This document shows, one piece after another, positions 35,212 to 46,041 of a stretch of DNA of 64,000 bases. The translations under genes were made by a program, and so were the position numbers. Source of the stretch: Timema cristinae (Eukaryota > Arthropoda > Insecta > Phasmatodea > Timematidae); assembly GCA_039000515.1 (NCBI GenBank), contig JBCFYV010000012.1:6058137-6122136 (forward strand), in the 5' to 3' direction. Numbering within the stretch: the first letter of the stretch is position 1; every line of letters begins with the position of its first letter. The notes under the pieces are model-generated. The model did not search any database and was not told the origin of the DNA. It saw nothing but the letters and a program-made list of their open reading frames with translations.

Positions 35212-35384
35212 TATCTCAAACTCAAAGTTCCAACGGCTTTTCCGCTAGTTCAAGTAAAGGCATGGTCGCGAACAGTGTTACATTAACGTAAATATTAGAA
35301 TATAAGTGTATTTAAGTGTTTTAGTATAGTTGTTCAATGCTCTTTGTCTTATACAGTGTAAATACTTACATATTTAACTATCAT

Positions 35385-35538
35385 TATGGTGTTTAAATGC
35401 TGTGTCCCCAACTGTAGGGGAAATTATCCAAACACACCTAAAGTACAGCTATTTTCATTTCCTAAAAATGTTGATCTTCGTGAAAAGTGGGTTCATGCTA
35501 TCAGAAGAAAAGATTTCACTCCAACAGAATATACCAAG
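35385..35538 (+). CDS. THAP transposase exon 1 (THAP zinc finger)
   Basis: The ATG at 35385 opens MVFKCCVPNCRGNYPN, the first two zinc ligands of a C2CH THAP domain. LFSFPKN and EKWVHAIRRKDF follow, including the invariant Trp. The remaining ligands (VCELHF) are supplied by the next exon, so the domain is split by an intron. The donor is AAG|GTATGA at 35538/35539. The THAP domain binds the transposon ends in P-type elements. Copy B of the duplication does not include this exon. Confidence 0.8.
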
Positions 35539-35999
35539 GTATGAATATATCAAGACTTCATTGTTACTGACGTTAGTAAACTATCATAAAATTAATATTT
35601 TGCGTTACTCATGTTTTATCCCAAAATGTTGGTTGATCGATTAGAGTTACTATATGTGGTTAGAGAATTTCAGTTATGATCTTGATTGTGTTGGCAAACA
35701 CATTTAATTTATGTAGATTGTCTTTTTCTGACTTATTCTCAGGAAATAGATCTAGAACTAGGTGTGTTGGCTATTATTAGGAAGGTGTGTTATTCTAATT
35801 GATGATTTTTCTTCTGATTAATTTTTTGTGTTTATAAAGTGCAATTTTAATATATTCATTGTAATTAACTTGAATAAAAATTAAGGTGCCCTCTTAGTAC
35901 TAAACAACTAGATCAATACATTCTCAAACACATTGTTATGATTGTTGGGTACTTATTTATACACAAATATAAAATTAAGTTTAAACAAGTTGTATCTAC

Positions 36000-36185
36000 T
36001 CAATATAATGACCCGGTTTAGTAGTGCATTAGCTTGCTTCTGATGGGGAGGTCAGGGTTCGATACCAGAGGAATGGATTGGAGATGGATTAATTGATTAA
36101 TGAATTACCATTCTCCATTCAATAAAACGCCGGTGCATTTCCTTAAATCTCTTCCTTTACATTATTTATGCTTGGATTTGTTAAT
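36000..36185 (+). repeat. tRNA-derived SINE in the THAP intron, copy 1
   Basis: GGGGAGGTCAGGGTTCGATA is followed by GCCGGTGCATTTCCTTAAAT. Major-family SINE. Confidence 0.55.
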
Positions 36186-36294
36186 TAGGCCAAGATTCAA
36201 CGAAACCATAAAACCAAACATGCAGCACTTTATAAAATAAAATTGCCATAGATCTTCCCTTCCAATCATATACAGCATAATTAGGTGGTAGATT

Positions 36295-36500
36295 AACGTA
36301 GCTGTGGCCAAGGGATATAATTAAAACACTCGCATTGCGCCCACATGATGTGGACGGGGAGGTCAGGGTTCAAATCTCATCTGAGAGTGCCGCTATGATT
36401 TTATTCTAAATTATTTTCTAGGCCCAAACTTATCCACATACAAGTGGTGATGCATTTCCTCAAAACATAGCTTTATCATCCCTATCTGGTTATATTATTC
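36295..36500 (+). repeat. tRNA-derived SINE in the THAP intron, copy 2
   Basis: GGGGAGGTCAGGGTTCAAAT is followed by CAAGTGGTGATGCATTTCCT. Same family and orientation as the copy at 36000. Confidence 0.55.
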
Positions 36501-37148
36501 CGTTAATAGTTTTACTGTTGAATCAGCACTTTTAGCTCCTGTATCAACGTAATAGTTAAATCTAACACAGACAATAGCATGATTTTAAAAATTATAATAA
36601 CCATTCAATACATCAAAACTTTTTTCCTTTATTCAATTTATTAGCCTGCTTGTGCCCTTTAAACTTTTGAACTAATTTAATAATGTCAAACAAATTGCTT
36701 CCACACTTAAAAACCTCACAAATATATCAATTCATATTTCGCAATCAAAGAATGTACTGTAATTGTTTGAAAGCTAGGTGGAGCTAGATTATTTTACGCT
36801 TTTCTAATTTCCTCTTTCACTGACACTTAATAATTTACCAAAGCATAAAGGGGAATATATTGTTAAAAAGCCACCTAACTTTTTTATTCAGGTTTAATTT
36901 AAAACAAAGGTAGTAAAATAATTCTCCAAAGAGATCGGTTAAGATATGTGATAATTTAGGTTAAATTTGCCTCAAATACATTCGACTGGGCTCGAACCAC
37001 AAACGCTACATCAACAGCATCCGAGTGAAATGTTAGTATAACATTTACAACCCTCGATCTCTGCTATGGAGGATAGTTTTTTTTAAAGTTCCAAAACCTT
37101 TTCACAAATATAAAACCCCATATTCAACATATACATTTTTAATTGTAG

Positions 37149-38243
37149 GTGTGTGAGCTTCACTTTCAAAATAATGACATTCAGAGGGAAACGGAATGTT
37201 ATGATGAGAAGACGGGGAAGAAAATAACAGTTTCATTAAAACGTCCGAGGCTACAGGTTGGTGCTATTCCATCTCAACTACCGAACTGTCCAGAATATTT
37301 ATCTTCATCGCGGCCTACAAGGGAAAATGTTGATCAGCGCCGAGAGAGGATTGATAATGATAATTTAAGACGTGCCATAGCTCAAAGTGTTATATCCAAA
37401 GAAACGTATGATGGTAAAACACGGTTTTCTTCATTTTCGGAATTTTTAAATTGCTTGGAAAGGGAAAAGTTTTCTGACGTATGGACAGTTAAACATAAAA
37501 ATGATCAAGTTATATTTGTGGTAATTGATATGACACCTACACCTGTGATTCAAGTATCAGCTGTTATTAATGAAAAATTGGAAATGTCTATATTTATTGG
37601 TAAAGTTGAATTTAAAAAACTAGGGAAACACATATTTCCTAAACTGGTCAATAATATTAATGATCTAGTTAACATTTTAGAGATTTTATTACTGCACATT
37701 AGGCCCGTTACTGCAGAATCTGCATCTGATATTGTTGAATCTGCCCATGGCTTGTTATTAAATTTAAATAAGTATCTTGATGACGATGAAAAAAAGAGGG
37801 TAGATTTTTTGTCTGAACAGCTATTATTAATTAATTGCAAAAAAGAATGCATAAGATATTCACCCATGCGTCAGTGTTTTTTAGTATATTATATTCTATA
37901 TCACCCCATGCTTACAAGTTTTTGAGAAGTTCAGGCAATATTATCGCTCCTCATCCTAGGACAATACAGAATATGTGTGCATCCTTTAACACTAATCCAC
38001 AAAGTGAACAGTCAGATAAAAACTTTCTTAAGTTTATTAAGCAAAAATTCAATGTGTTAAAACCTGTAGACCGAACTGTCGTAATGATGATAGACGAAAT
38101 TCACATCAAACCATACTTAGACTATAAAGGTGGTAATATTCTAGGGATGGCCTATAATAGTGAACACGCTGCGACTACCGCTTATGTTCTAATGATACAA
38201 AGTCTACTTTCTGCTTACAAGGAAGTTATTCATATAATCCCTG
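37149..38243 (+). pseudogene. THAP transposase exon 2, 5' part (copy A)
   Basis: Begins at the acceptor with VCELHF, which completes the THAP zinc ligands. A basic segment, then a P-element-transposase-type central region follow. TVVMMIDEIHIKPY near 38090 holds the first catalytic Asp of the RNase H-like fold. The frame runs into the Gypsy LTR at 38244. In this copy CACCCATGCG replaces CACCCCATGCG at about 37862, a one-base loss that shifts the frame and creates an early stop at 37925. The same block is open in copy B, so this may be a sequencing error. Confidence 0.8.
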
Positions 38244-39573
38244 TGTAACCCCCCCTTCATATGATCTGATAGGCTTCTCTCTTGTGACCCCCCCTTTATA
38301 TGATTTGATAGGTTCATATTACAATAAATAAAAGGTAGGTTAGTTACAAGAGAGTTTATTTTATTCTACAAACAACTCGCAGACATACAAGAGCGAGGCA
38401 CTCTAGGAAAGTCGAGTGACTGGCCGATAAGGGCCGAGATAAACAATAAATAAAGGGGCAAGACCCCAAGTCGTTAAGAGAAAACAGAACAATTAATACC
38501 AACGTAGTCATAATTAAATTGACCCTCGCAGAAGGCGACTAACCTAGCAGGAAAGTTAAATACAAGTAATATGTATAGGTCTACACGACCTGGCGATGGC
38601 GACACTACATTGACATAAGTATGAAGTTTATAATAGACTGCCATTATGAGGCGCAACAGAGAAAATGATTAACCTAAACCTAACCTGTTACAATAGTTCC
38701 TAATCAAATTAGTTCAATCTAATTATTATTATTATAATGACCAATGTGCTGGGTGCACGGGCTCGCGCCCCCGAGTAGAATAACAATTTAAAAATTTTAC
38801 AATCGTAACAAACCTTTAACCTTTAGCAAGCAGAATAATTATTTTAAGTAAGTTACACGTTAAACAGAAATAATTAGCGCCCCAAGATGGCGACATGCTA
38901 AAGTTCCATTAGCGCCCTAAGATGGCGCCATGCCAAAGTTCCAACCCGTCCGTGAGGCGGACACAACGTTAAGTACCAAGAAAAAGCTAGAGCATAAACC
39001 ATAATGGCTGACAGGCAAATCCTGCAGTCTCAGAGAAATATAGCTATTAGTAATCATGATTTATATTTAAAGTCGAAACTTAAATTTTGAACAATTTTAA
39101 CCCAAACATAATTTAGAATACGTCGAACAGCAACCTACGTCTAAATCTAAGACAAGTGTCTCACCTAATCGAGTGCAGAGAAATGAGTGACATCACTACA
39201 CAGTCCAGCCGTTATATACAGTACAAAGTCAATCACGTGTTCACAAACGGCGGGAACACACTGGGGTGAAGGGAGAGGGGTGTACGTCGCTTCGGTAGAA
39301 GTCTCGACGATTCTCGTGATAATTTCAAATCACGCGCCGGTGGATGAGTCTTGTTTCACTCGAACACAACCGTCAGCGCATACGGGTTAGCGCATCTCGA
39401 TGTTCAATTGTCCGAGTCTTGCTCTAATCGGGCCTCGAGCCACGGGCGGTCAGTAAGCCGCGTGATGTTGAGTGGAGTTGAGAGTGTGTGTTTCATGAAG
39501 TCGAGATCCAGCCCAGTCAAAGGGGACCAGATCAGGTGAGCCATGTTTGCATTATGTCTGTGACAACGTCACA
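38244..39573 (-). repeat. 3' LTR of Gypsy copy A, with 39-bp extra tip
   Basis: The core 38283-39573 is 1291 bp, the same length as the 5' LTR, and starts on the minus strand with TGTGACGTTGTCACAG. Outside the core a further 39 bp (38244-38282) carries a second version of the LTR end, which in the element's direction terminates in GGGTTACA instead of GGGTCACA. Confidence 0.9.
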
Positions 39574-39587
39574 ATGTCCCCCCTTGG
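39574..39587 (-). promoter_or_regulatory. polypurine tract, plus-strand primer (copy A)
   Basis: On the minus strand, CCAAGGGGGGACAT sits directly before the TGTGAC start of the 3' LTR, the expected place for plus-strand priming. Confidence 0.75.
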
Positions 39588-40455
39588 ATGGAGAAGAAGG
39601 ACGTCCTTAGCCTTTGGTGAAGACACGGGGAGGCGCCTTCCCCGATGTTCACCGCTGACTAGAGGGTGGGTGGCGGCTCCGGTACCCTCCGAGGCCATGT
39701 TAGGTGGCCAGATGCAGGTTCGGGAGATGACGAATAACTGGACTCCGGGGGTAGACCTCTGCTTCACACGCTCACTCCAACACACCGTCATCCCGGGTTG
39801 ACAGGGAGACAGCATATGCTCTTAAGGTGGCCCGCTTTAACCACCAGGGAAGCTTCATCGCCACGCCCAGCTGGGCGATCATTGGCTGCCGATGAGTGTA
39901 CAGGAACAAAGGAGGGGAAGGAAAGGGCAGGGCAGAAAAGGGGGGGACGGAAGGCCGAATAGGTGAAGTCTCTGAGAACAAAAGTTTACACGTGAACACC
40001 ACATCCAATTGTAAAGTTTATCAGTTAGCGCAGCCATCCTTGAAAGTTACTGTGGCAGTTTCGTAGCACTGACATTGTCTACCAGCACGAGTCACAGAGA
40101 TACCCACAACTCTGTTTAGCGACGACTTTCCATGAATGAGGAAAGGTGGGTTTGCCGCTTCACACGCACTTAGAGGTAGTCCGGTCGGTGGGGCGAACGT
40201 TCTGCACTATGTACTTTGGACCCGACACACGCTTTATTATAAACAGTCCAACACAAGTTTCTGCTCAAAGTCATACCTAGGCCCTACAGTACTACAAATT
40301 TATCCTAACACTACCAGGGGGTGGTACCCCTTCCCTTATATAAATCATATATACAACAATATAGAATACTTAGAAACATGCACTTAAGAACGCAAAATTA
40401 AATCACAAAGGTACACTTAAACAAACAGACGACACACAGCACGGGGTCAATTGAC
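39574..40455 (-). other. Gypsy untranslated region between pol and 3' LTR
   Basis: About 880 bp with only short, mutually overlapping frames and no transmembrane or envelope-like protein. The polypurine tract lies at its LTR end (minus strand CCAAGGGGGGACAT). Confidence 0.7.
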
Positions 40456-43400
40456 TCATTTCCCTGCAGCCTTTAGGTGGCTGACATGTGCTCTACGTGT
40501 CAAAGATGGGTCGGATACTTCTTTTAACAATACCGAAACAGGTGTAAGAAATCTTTCAATTGACCAGGGACCACTCCACTTATACGCCATCTTCGCCGAA
40601 GACTTGTCAGCAGCTGAGCTAAGAGGAAAACACTTGCACACAACAACGTCCCCAAGTTTAAATGGGACAGGGATACGCCCTCGGTTATAGGTGGCGGCAA
40701 CCTTCCTTTGGGACTTCAGGAGGTTAGAAAAAGCTACCTCACATTTCTTTTCATAAGAACAATCACCTGCGTCATTAAGGAGCGGGTCAATATCCCAGTT
40801 AAACAATAACGGGTGGTTCAGGTCCCTATTGAGGAGGATAGAGGAAGGGGTGGCTTTGACTGACTCATGGAAAGCGGCGTTAAAAGCAATGTTCAAAACG
40901 TCTAAGTCCTGGTCCCAGTGGGTGTGATCCAGGTGGTGAAAGATCGTCAAGGCAACGTTTAGGTTACGATTAAACCTTTCTACATGGTTCGGCGATGGGT
41001 TGTACGGGCTAGTGGTAACGTGTCTTATCCCCCACGAAAAACACATATCTCCGAAAGCTTTAGAACGGAAACACGGTCCATTATCACTTACTATGACCCT
41101 TGGGGTCCCTAAAATCGCCCAAACACGCCTGCACAGAGCATTAACAGTCGTCCTTGCCTTCATGTTCCTTAGGGGGATGAGTATGACGAATTTAGAGAAG
41201 GCGTCCATGGCGACGAGTATAGAGGTGTTCCCTTGGGTAGAGCGGTAAGGGGGCCGACGAAATCAACAAAAACTTTCTCCCACGGTTGCTTAGCAACATC
41301 CGCGGAGTGAAACCCTATTTTAGAATTACGCGCCGGTTTGGCCAATTGACACGGCTCACATTTGCGCACCCAATCTCTAACGTCTCTAGGCATTAAGGGC
41401 CAAAAAAATTCCTTAGAAATCTTGCGTTCGGTCTTAAGGACACCGCAATGGCCGCCAAAAAGGGAGTCGTGGAAATATTTAAGTAACATAGGCCTAAGTT
41501 TCTCTGGCACAAAATATCTTATCCTACCCTTGACACGAACTACTAAGAGGTCTTTAAAGATCTCGTAGTTCCCAATCCTCTCTCCACGCTTGATCCTGTC
41601 AACGATCTGTCTACAACACGGATCCATCAACTGATGGTCTTTGATTGAGATAAAGGATTCGGGAATCGTATGGATAACAAATAACGAGCCATCCTCCTTA
41701 CATTCTCCTACAGGTTCCTTATCCTCACACATCCTAGACAAAGCGTCAGCGACAACATTAAGCTTCCCAGCAACGTGATGGGTCGTAAACTTGAACCTGG
41801 ATAGCTTCCAAACCCACCGTCCAATTTTCCCTAGTTGTTTCGGGTGATTCCACATCCAGCTGAGGGCCATGTTGTCAGTGTACAACTCAAACTGGCGAAG
41901 CTCTAGATAGTCTGCGAACTTGTCGATGCCGAAGATACAGCTGAGACATTCCTTTTCATATATACTATACTTTCTTTCGGCAGGGCTCAAAGTTCTGCTG
42001 GCGAAAGCTACAGGTCTACTTCCCTCGGAAGTCGTTTGAGAGAGAACCGCTCCTAGCGCTACAGAGGAGGCATCAACATGTAGTTGGAAAGGCAGAGAAA
42101 AGTCAGGCATGCGTAGCACGGCTGGTGACACTAGGTGGCGCTTAAGCGCAACAAAAGCCTGCTGTTGGGCAGAACCCCAAATAAAGGTGGCACCCTTTTT
42201 CTTCAAGGAGTTAAGGGGGTTGGCTAAGTCAGAGAAGTTCGGGATGAACCTAGCGTAGTAGGCGCACATACCTAGAAACCTTAATACCCCTTTTATGTTT
42301 TTTGGGGCGGGAAAATCCAAGATAGGCTTAACCCGATCCGGGTCAACGAGCAGGTTACCCTCAGAAATGATATAGCCAAGATATGGGATAGATCTCTTCG
42401 CCCATGTGACTTTCTCCGGGTTTACAGTCAACCCAGCCTCGCGCAGGCGCCTCAACACTACCTCAACATGACGCAAATGGTCATCAAAAGATTTGCTGTA
42501 AACGCAGATATCATCAAGGTAGTTAAACACGAATTTGTATTTCAGGTCCGCCAAAATATGGTCTAAGACTCTACTCAACGCTTGCCCCCCGCAACTTATC
42601 CCTAACGGCACTCGGTTGAATTCGTAGACTTGCCAGGGGGTGATAAACGCGGTGAATTTCTTAGACGACTCTGAGAGAGCACATTGCAGAAAGCTCGCAT
42701 TAAGGTCAATCAAGCTGTAATATTTGGCTCCGCCAAGATGTTGGAAGGCGGACTCTATGCTAGGCATGGGGTATGGGTCGAACACTATTTTTTTATTAAG
42801 CTTTCTATAATCGACAATCAAGCGATGCCCATGACCTTTCCTGGGAATAATGAACGCAGGACTTGCGTATGGGGATTTGGAGGGACGAATAACCTCCTTT
42901 CGTTCCAAGTCCATGATAAGATTTCTAAATATCTCGAGTTTGGGGGGGGCACAGGAGTAGGGACCAGATCTAACAGGAATGTGGTCCTGCGCCACAATGT
43001 CGTACGGCAAAATGTCGCACTTGCCCCATCTGTCAGTGATGACGTCAGGGAATCGAGCTATCAAACGATCTATCGCTTCACGTTCCTCGACAATGGGGAA
43101 CAACCTGCGAGGATGGTGCCCAACACAAAACGGGATAAACAAACTAGGTTCAAACTTAAAAGATATTCCTAAGCGTCTCAGGTCAAGTTTGACTCCAGTC
43201 TCGAACATGAAGTCAGTCCCTAGAATAACATCAAAGGGAAGTTCTGGCATAACAAAGAATGGACGTTTCCAGGCAAATCTTTCTATCTTAATAGAGAGCA
43301 CTACTTTACAATCGACCAAGATAGTCTGCCCATTAGCCACGGTGTAAATCTTAGGACCTATCGACCTATAATCGATTTTTGTTTTACCCTCTAACTGGCG

Positions 43401-43562
43401 CAAAAACTCACGGCATATAAATGAGTGACTGGCTCCTGTATCTAAAAGAGCAACACAATCATTTTGGGCTACCTGGATCTGAACTACAGGAGTAGGAGCA
43501 TGTGGTCTAATACAAGTGGGCGCGACCGGACCACGACTACGAGCGCGCCCTATAAGTTTCCC
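40456..43562 (-). pseudogene. Gypsy pol (protease-RT-RNase H-integrase), copy A, frameshifted
   Basis: Same protein as the intact pol at 53267-56374, but at about 41246 the plus strand reads AGCGGTAAGG where copy B reads AGCGGGTAAGG. That one-base loss lies at the integrase core, just before MDAFSKF. It splits pol into an N-terminal part ending near 41169 and a C-terminal part from about 41208. A sequencing error in a G run is as likely as a mutation. Confidence 0.85.
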
Positions 43563-44295
43563 GATCTACACTGTCTCTGTACGTGACCAGTCTTCTACAC
43601 CGAAAACATCTCATGCGCGAGAGGTCGCGGGGCGCACGGTTGTCAGAACCCGAAGGCCTGAAGTTGTCCCTAGGAGTGTTAGCATCGCGATCGCCCGGTA
43701 GTACAGGCGCTAATGACAAGGCCGTATTCATAGGTTCGGGAGTTGAACCCGTGCGTCTGCGGTTTAATGCCGCCGGCGCATGCGCACTTAAATACTCCTG
43801 TTCGGCGAGCAGGGTGTTTTCAATCGAGGATGCTAGAGAGAAAAGTTCAAGTACCGTACAGGGCTTACATGTAAATACAAAATGTCGCCGGGTGAGGGGC
43901 GACACATTCTCAAGAATAATATCAACGATCTCACTTTCCCCCAGACCACTATTGAGAACTTGAGCTGCCTCTGTGATAGATAAAATAAAATCTCTCAACG
44001 ATTCGTGGGGATATTGAAACCTGTGAATAACTTCTTTACATAACCTTTCTCTAGCCCTACTGGGTAACAGCGCTTCTAAAATGAGGTCAGTAAGTGATCT
44101 CCAAGATAAACCATTTTGAATCCCACGGGAGAACAGCTGGGTTAAAAAACCAGAAGTTTTGGCCAAACACAGAATCAAAAATTCACTATCACTCGCTAAC
44201 TTTAGACAATATGCTCTGTTGATCTCAACCATAAATTTAAACAGAGTAGCGTGATCTTGACCGTCGCAAACAGGGGTCCGATTCAAAATCTCCAT
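43537..44295 (-). pseudogene. Gypsy gag, copy A, frameshifted at zinc knuckle
   Basis: Identical to the gag of copy B up to the zinc knuckle. A one-base loss near 43589 (GACCAGTC versus GACCCAGTC) then shifts the frame inside CFRCRRL, so the downstream His and Cys ligands are lost. The -1 frameshift site lies at 43556-43562. Confidence 0.8.
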
Positions 44296-44314
44296 AAGTA
44301 CTTTGTTCTGACAT

Positions 44315-44611
44315 TTAACTAGTGAAGGGGTGGAGGAGGAGCGGTTGGCGCCAAAGGGGGTGGATTCCCATCCTCAATCCTGTCCATACCCGAGTCAGTC
44401 TCAGCCTCCCCAGTCCCGCTAATCCCCCCACATAGCTTAGATCTGAGCTCACCCACAGTAGCATTGGAGGGAAGGAGACGCCCCTTGAAGTCAGCTCAGC
44501 TGTCAACTCGTCCCGGCTCAGGCGGTAGACAGCAGTCTTAGATGTGGTCAAAGTGGACATGGCAGTTGCAGGAGTGGTCTCCATGGTCACGGAGTCATGA
44601 AACATAAACAA
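44315..44611 (-). pseudogene. Gypsy gag N-terminal region, copy A, frameshifted
   Basis: Opens with an ATG-rich start and the YRLSRDELTAELTSRGV block. A one-base loss near 44467 relative to copy B then changes the frame. Compare 57132-57425. Confidence 0.65.
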
Positions 44612-44722
44612 ACAAGAATCAGTACAATATCAATCATCCAACAATACTGCAGACAGGCGGACCCTATTTTCTCTCCTAACTATACCTAATATCCTATTAA
44701 GTGCCCCACTCAACTCTGCGAG

Positions 44723-44746
44723 AGCAGAGTGGCGCAGCTTCTCTCT
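44723..44746 (-). promoter_or_regulatory. unusual primer-binding region (copy A)
   Basis: The plus strand reads AGCAGAGTGGCGCAG at 44723-44737, identical to nucleotides 1-15 of initiator tRNA-Met. Then come CTTCTCTCT and the LTR end. In the element's own sense this is complementary to the 5' end of the tRNA, not to its 3' end. A 7-bp hairpin (ACTCTGC-GAGA-GCAGAGT) overlaps it. Confidence 0.5.
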
Positions 44747-46037
44747 TGTGACCCCCCCTTTATATGATTTGATAGGTTCATATTACAATAAATAAAAGGT
44801 AGGTTAGTTACAAGAGAGTTTATTTTATTCTACAAACAACTCGCAGACATACAAGAGCGAGGCACTCTAGGAAAGTCGAGTGACTGGCCGATAAGGGCCG
44901 AGATAAACAATAAATAAAGGGGCAAGACCCCAAGTCGTTAAGAGAAAACAGAACAATTAATACCAACGTAGTCATAATTAAATTGACCCTCGCAGAAGGC
45001 GACTAACCTAGCAGGAAAGTTAAATACAAGTAATATGTATAGGTCTACACGACCTGGCGATGGCGACACTACATTGACATAAGTATGAAGTTTATAATAG
45101 ACTGCCATTATGAGGCGCAACAGAGAAAATGATTAACCTAAACCTAACCTGTTACAATAGTTCCTAATCAAATTAGTTCAATCTAATTATTATTATTATA
45201 ATGACCAATGTGCTGGGGCACGGGCTCGCGCCCCCCGAGTAGAATAACAATTTAAAAATTTTACAATCGTAACAAACCTTTAACCTTTAGCAAGCAGAAT
45301 AATTATTTTAAGTAAGTTACACGTTAAACAGAAATAATTAGCGCCCCAAGATGGCGACATGCTAAAGTTCCATTAGCGCCCTAAGATGGCGCCATGCCAA
45401 AGTTCCAACCCGTCCGTGAGGCGGACACAACGTTAAGTACCAAGAAAAAGCTAGAGCATAAACCATAATGGCTGACAGGCAAATCCTGCAGTCTCAGAGA
45501 AATATAGCTATTAGTAATCATGATTTATATTTAAAGTCGAAACTTAAATTTTGAACAATTTTAACCCAAACATAATTTAGAATACGTCGAACAGCAACCT
45601 ACGTCTAAATCTAAGACAAGTGTCTCACCTAATCGAGTGCAGAGAAATGAGTGACATCACTACACAGTCCAGCCGTTATATACAGTACAAAGTCAATCAC
45701 GTGTTCACAAACGGCGGGAACACACTGGGGTGAAGGGAGAGGGGTGTACGTCGCTTCGGTAGAAGTCTCGACGATTCTCGTGATAATTTCAAATCACGCG
45801 CCGGTGGATGAGTCTTGTTTCACTCGAACACAACCGTCAGCGCATACGGGTTAGCGCATCTCGATGTTCAATTGTCCGAGTCTTGCTCTAATCGGGCCTC
45901 GAGCCACGGGCGGTCAGTAAGCCGCGTGATGTTGAGTGGAGTTGAGAGTGTGTGTTTCATGAAGTCGAGATCCAGCCCAGTCAAAGGGGACCAGATCAGG
46001 TGAGCCATGTTTGCATTATGTCTGTGACAACGTCACA
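44747..46037 (-). repeat. 5' LTR of Gypsy copy A
   Basis: 1291 bp, TGTGAC...GTCACA. It matches the core of the 3' LTR except for small indels, for example GGGGCACGGG in place of GGGTGCACGGG near 45219. It lacks the 29-bp outermost tip that the 3' LTR carries. Confidence 0.92.
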
Positions 46038-46041
46038 CCTG

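Larger units (their letters stand above)
35539..37148 (+). other. intron of the THAP transposase, with two SINEs
   Basis: Bounded by GTATGA and the acceptor TTTTTAATTGTAG. It holds major-family SINE copies at about 36000-36185 and 36295-36500. Each has a GGGGAGGTCAGGGTTC-type B box and a body block with GGTGCATTTCCT or GATGCATTTCCT. The left breakpoint of the large duplication lies inside it, near 36657. Confidence 0.7.
38240..46041 (-). mobile_element. Ty3/Gypsy LTR retrotransposon, copy A
   Basis: The element is at 38244-46037, transcribed on the minus strand. The 4-bp target duplication CCTG lies at 38240-38243 and 46038-46041. Removing the element and one CCTG restores the transposase frame, which confirms these ends. 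Order in its own direction: 5' LTR (44747-46037), leader with unusual primer site, gag, pol, polypurine tract, 3' LTR (38244-39573). No env-like frame. In this copy gag and pol each carry one-base breaks relative to copy B. Confidence 0.95.

Noticed and set aside
38474..39539. Short frames repeated identically in all four LTRs
   Set aside because: They recur only because the LTR recurs. They show no protein-like features.
39552..40690. Frames in the Gypsy 3' region that might be an envelope gene
   Set aside because: They are short, overlap on both strands and lack a signal peptide, a furin site or a transmembrane segment.
42684..43347. Plus-strand frames of 122-162 codons opposite pol
   Set aside because: They are antisense shadows of the minus-strand pol, repeated identically in copy B.
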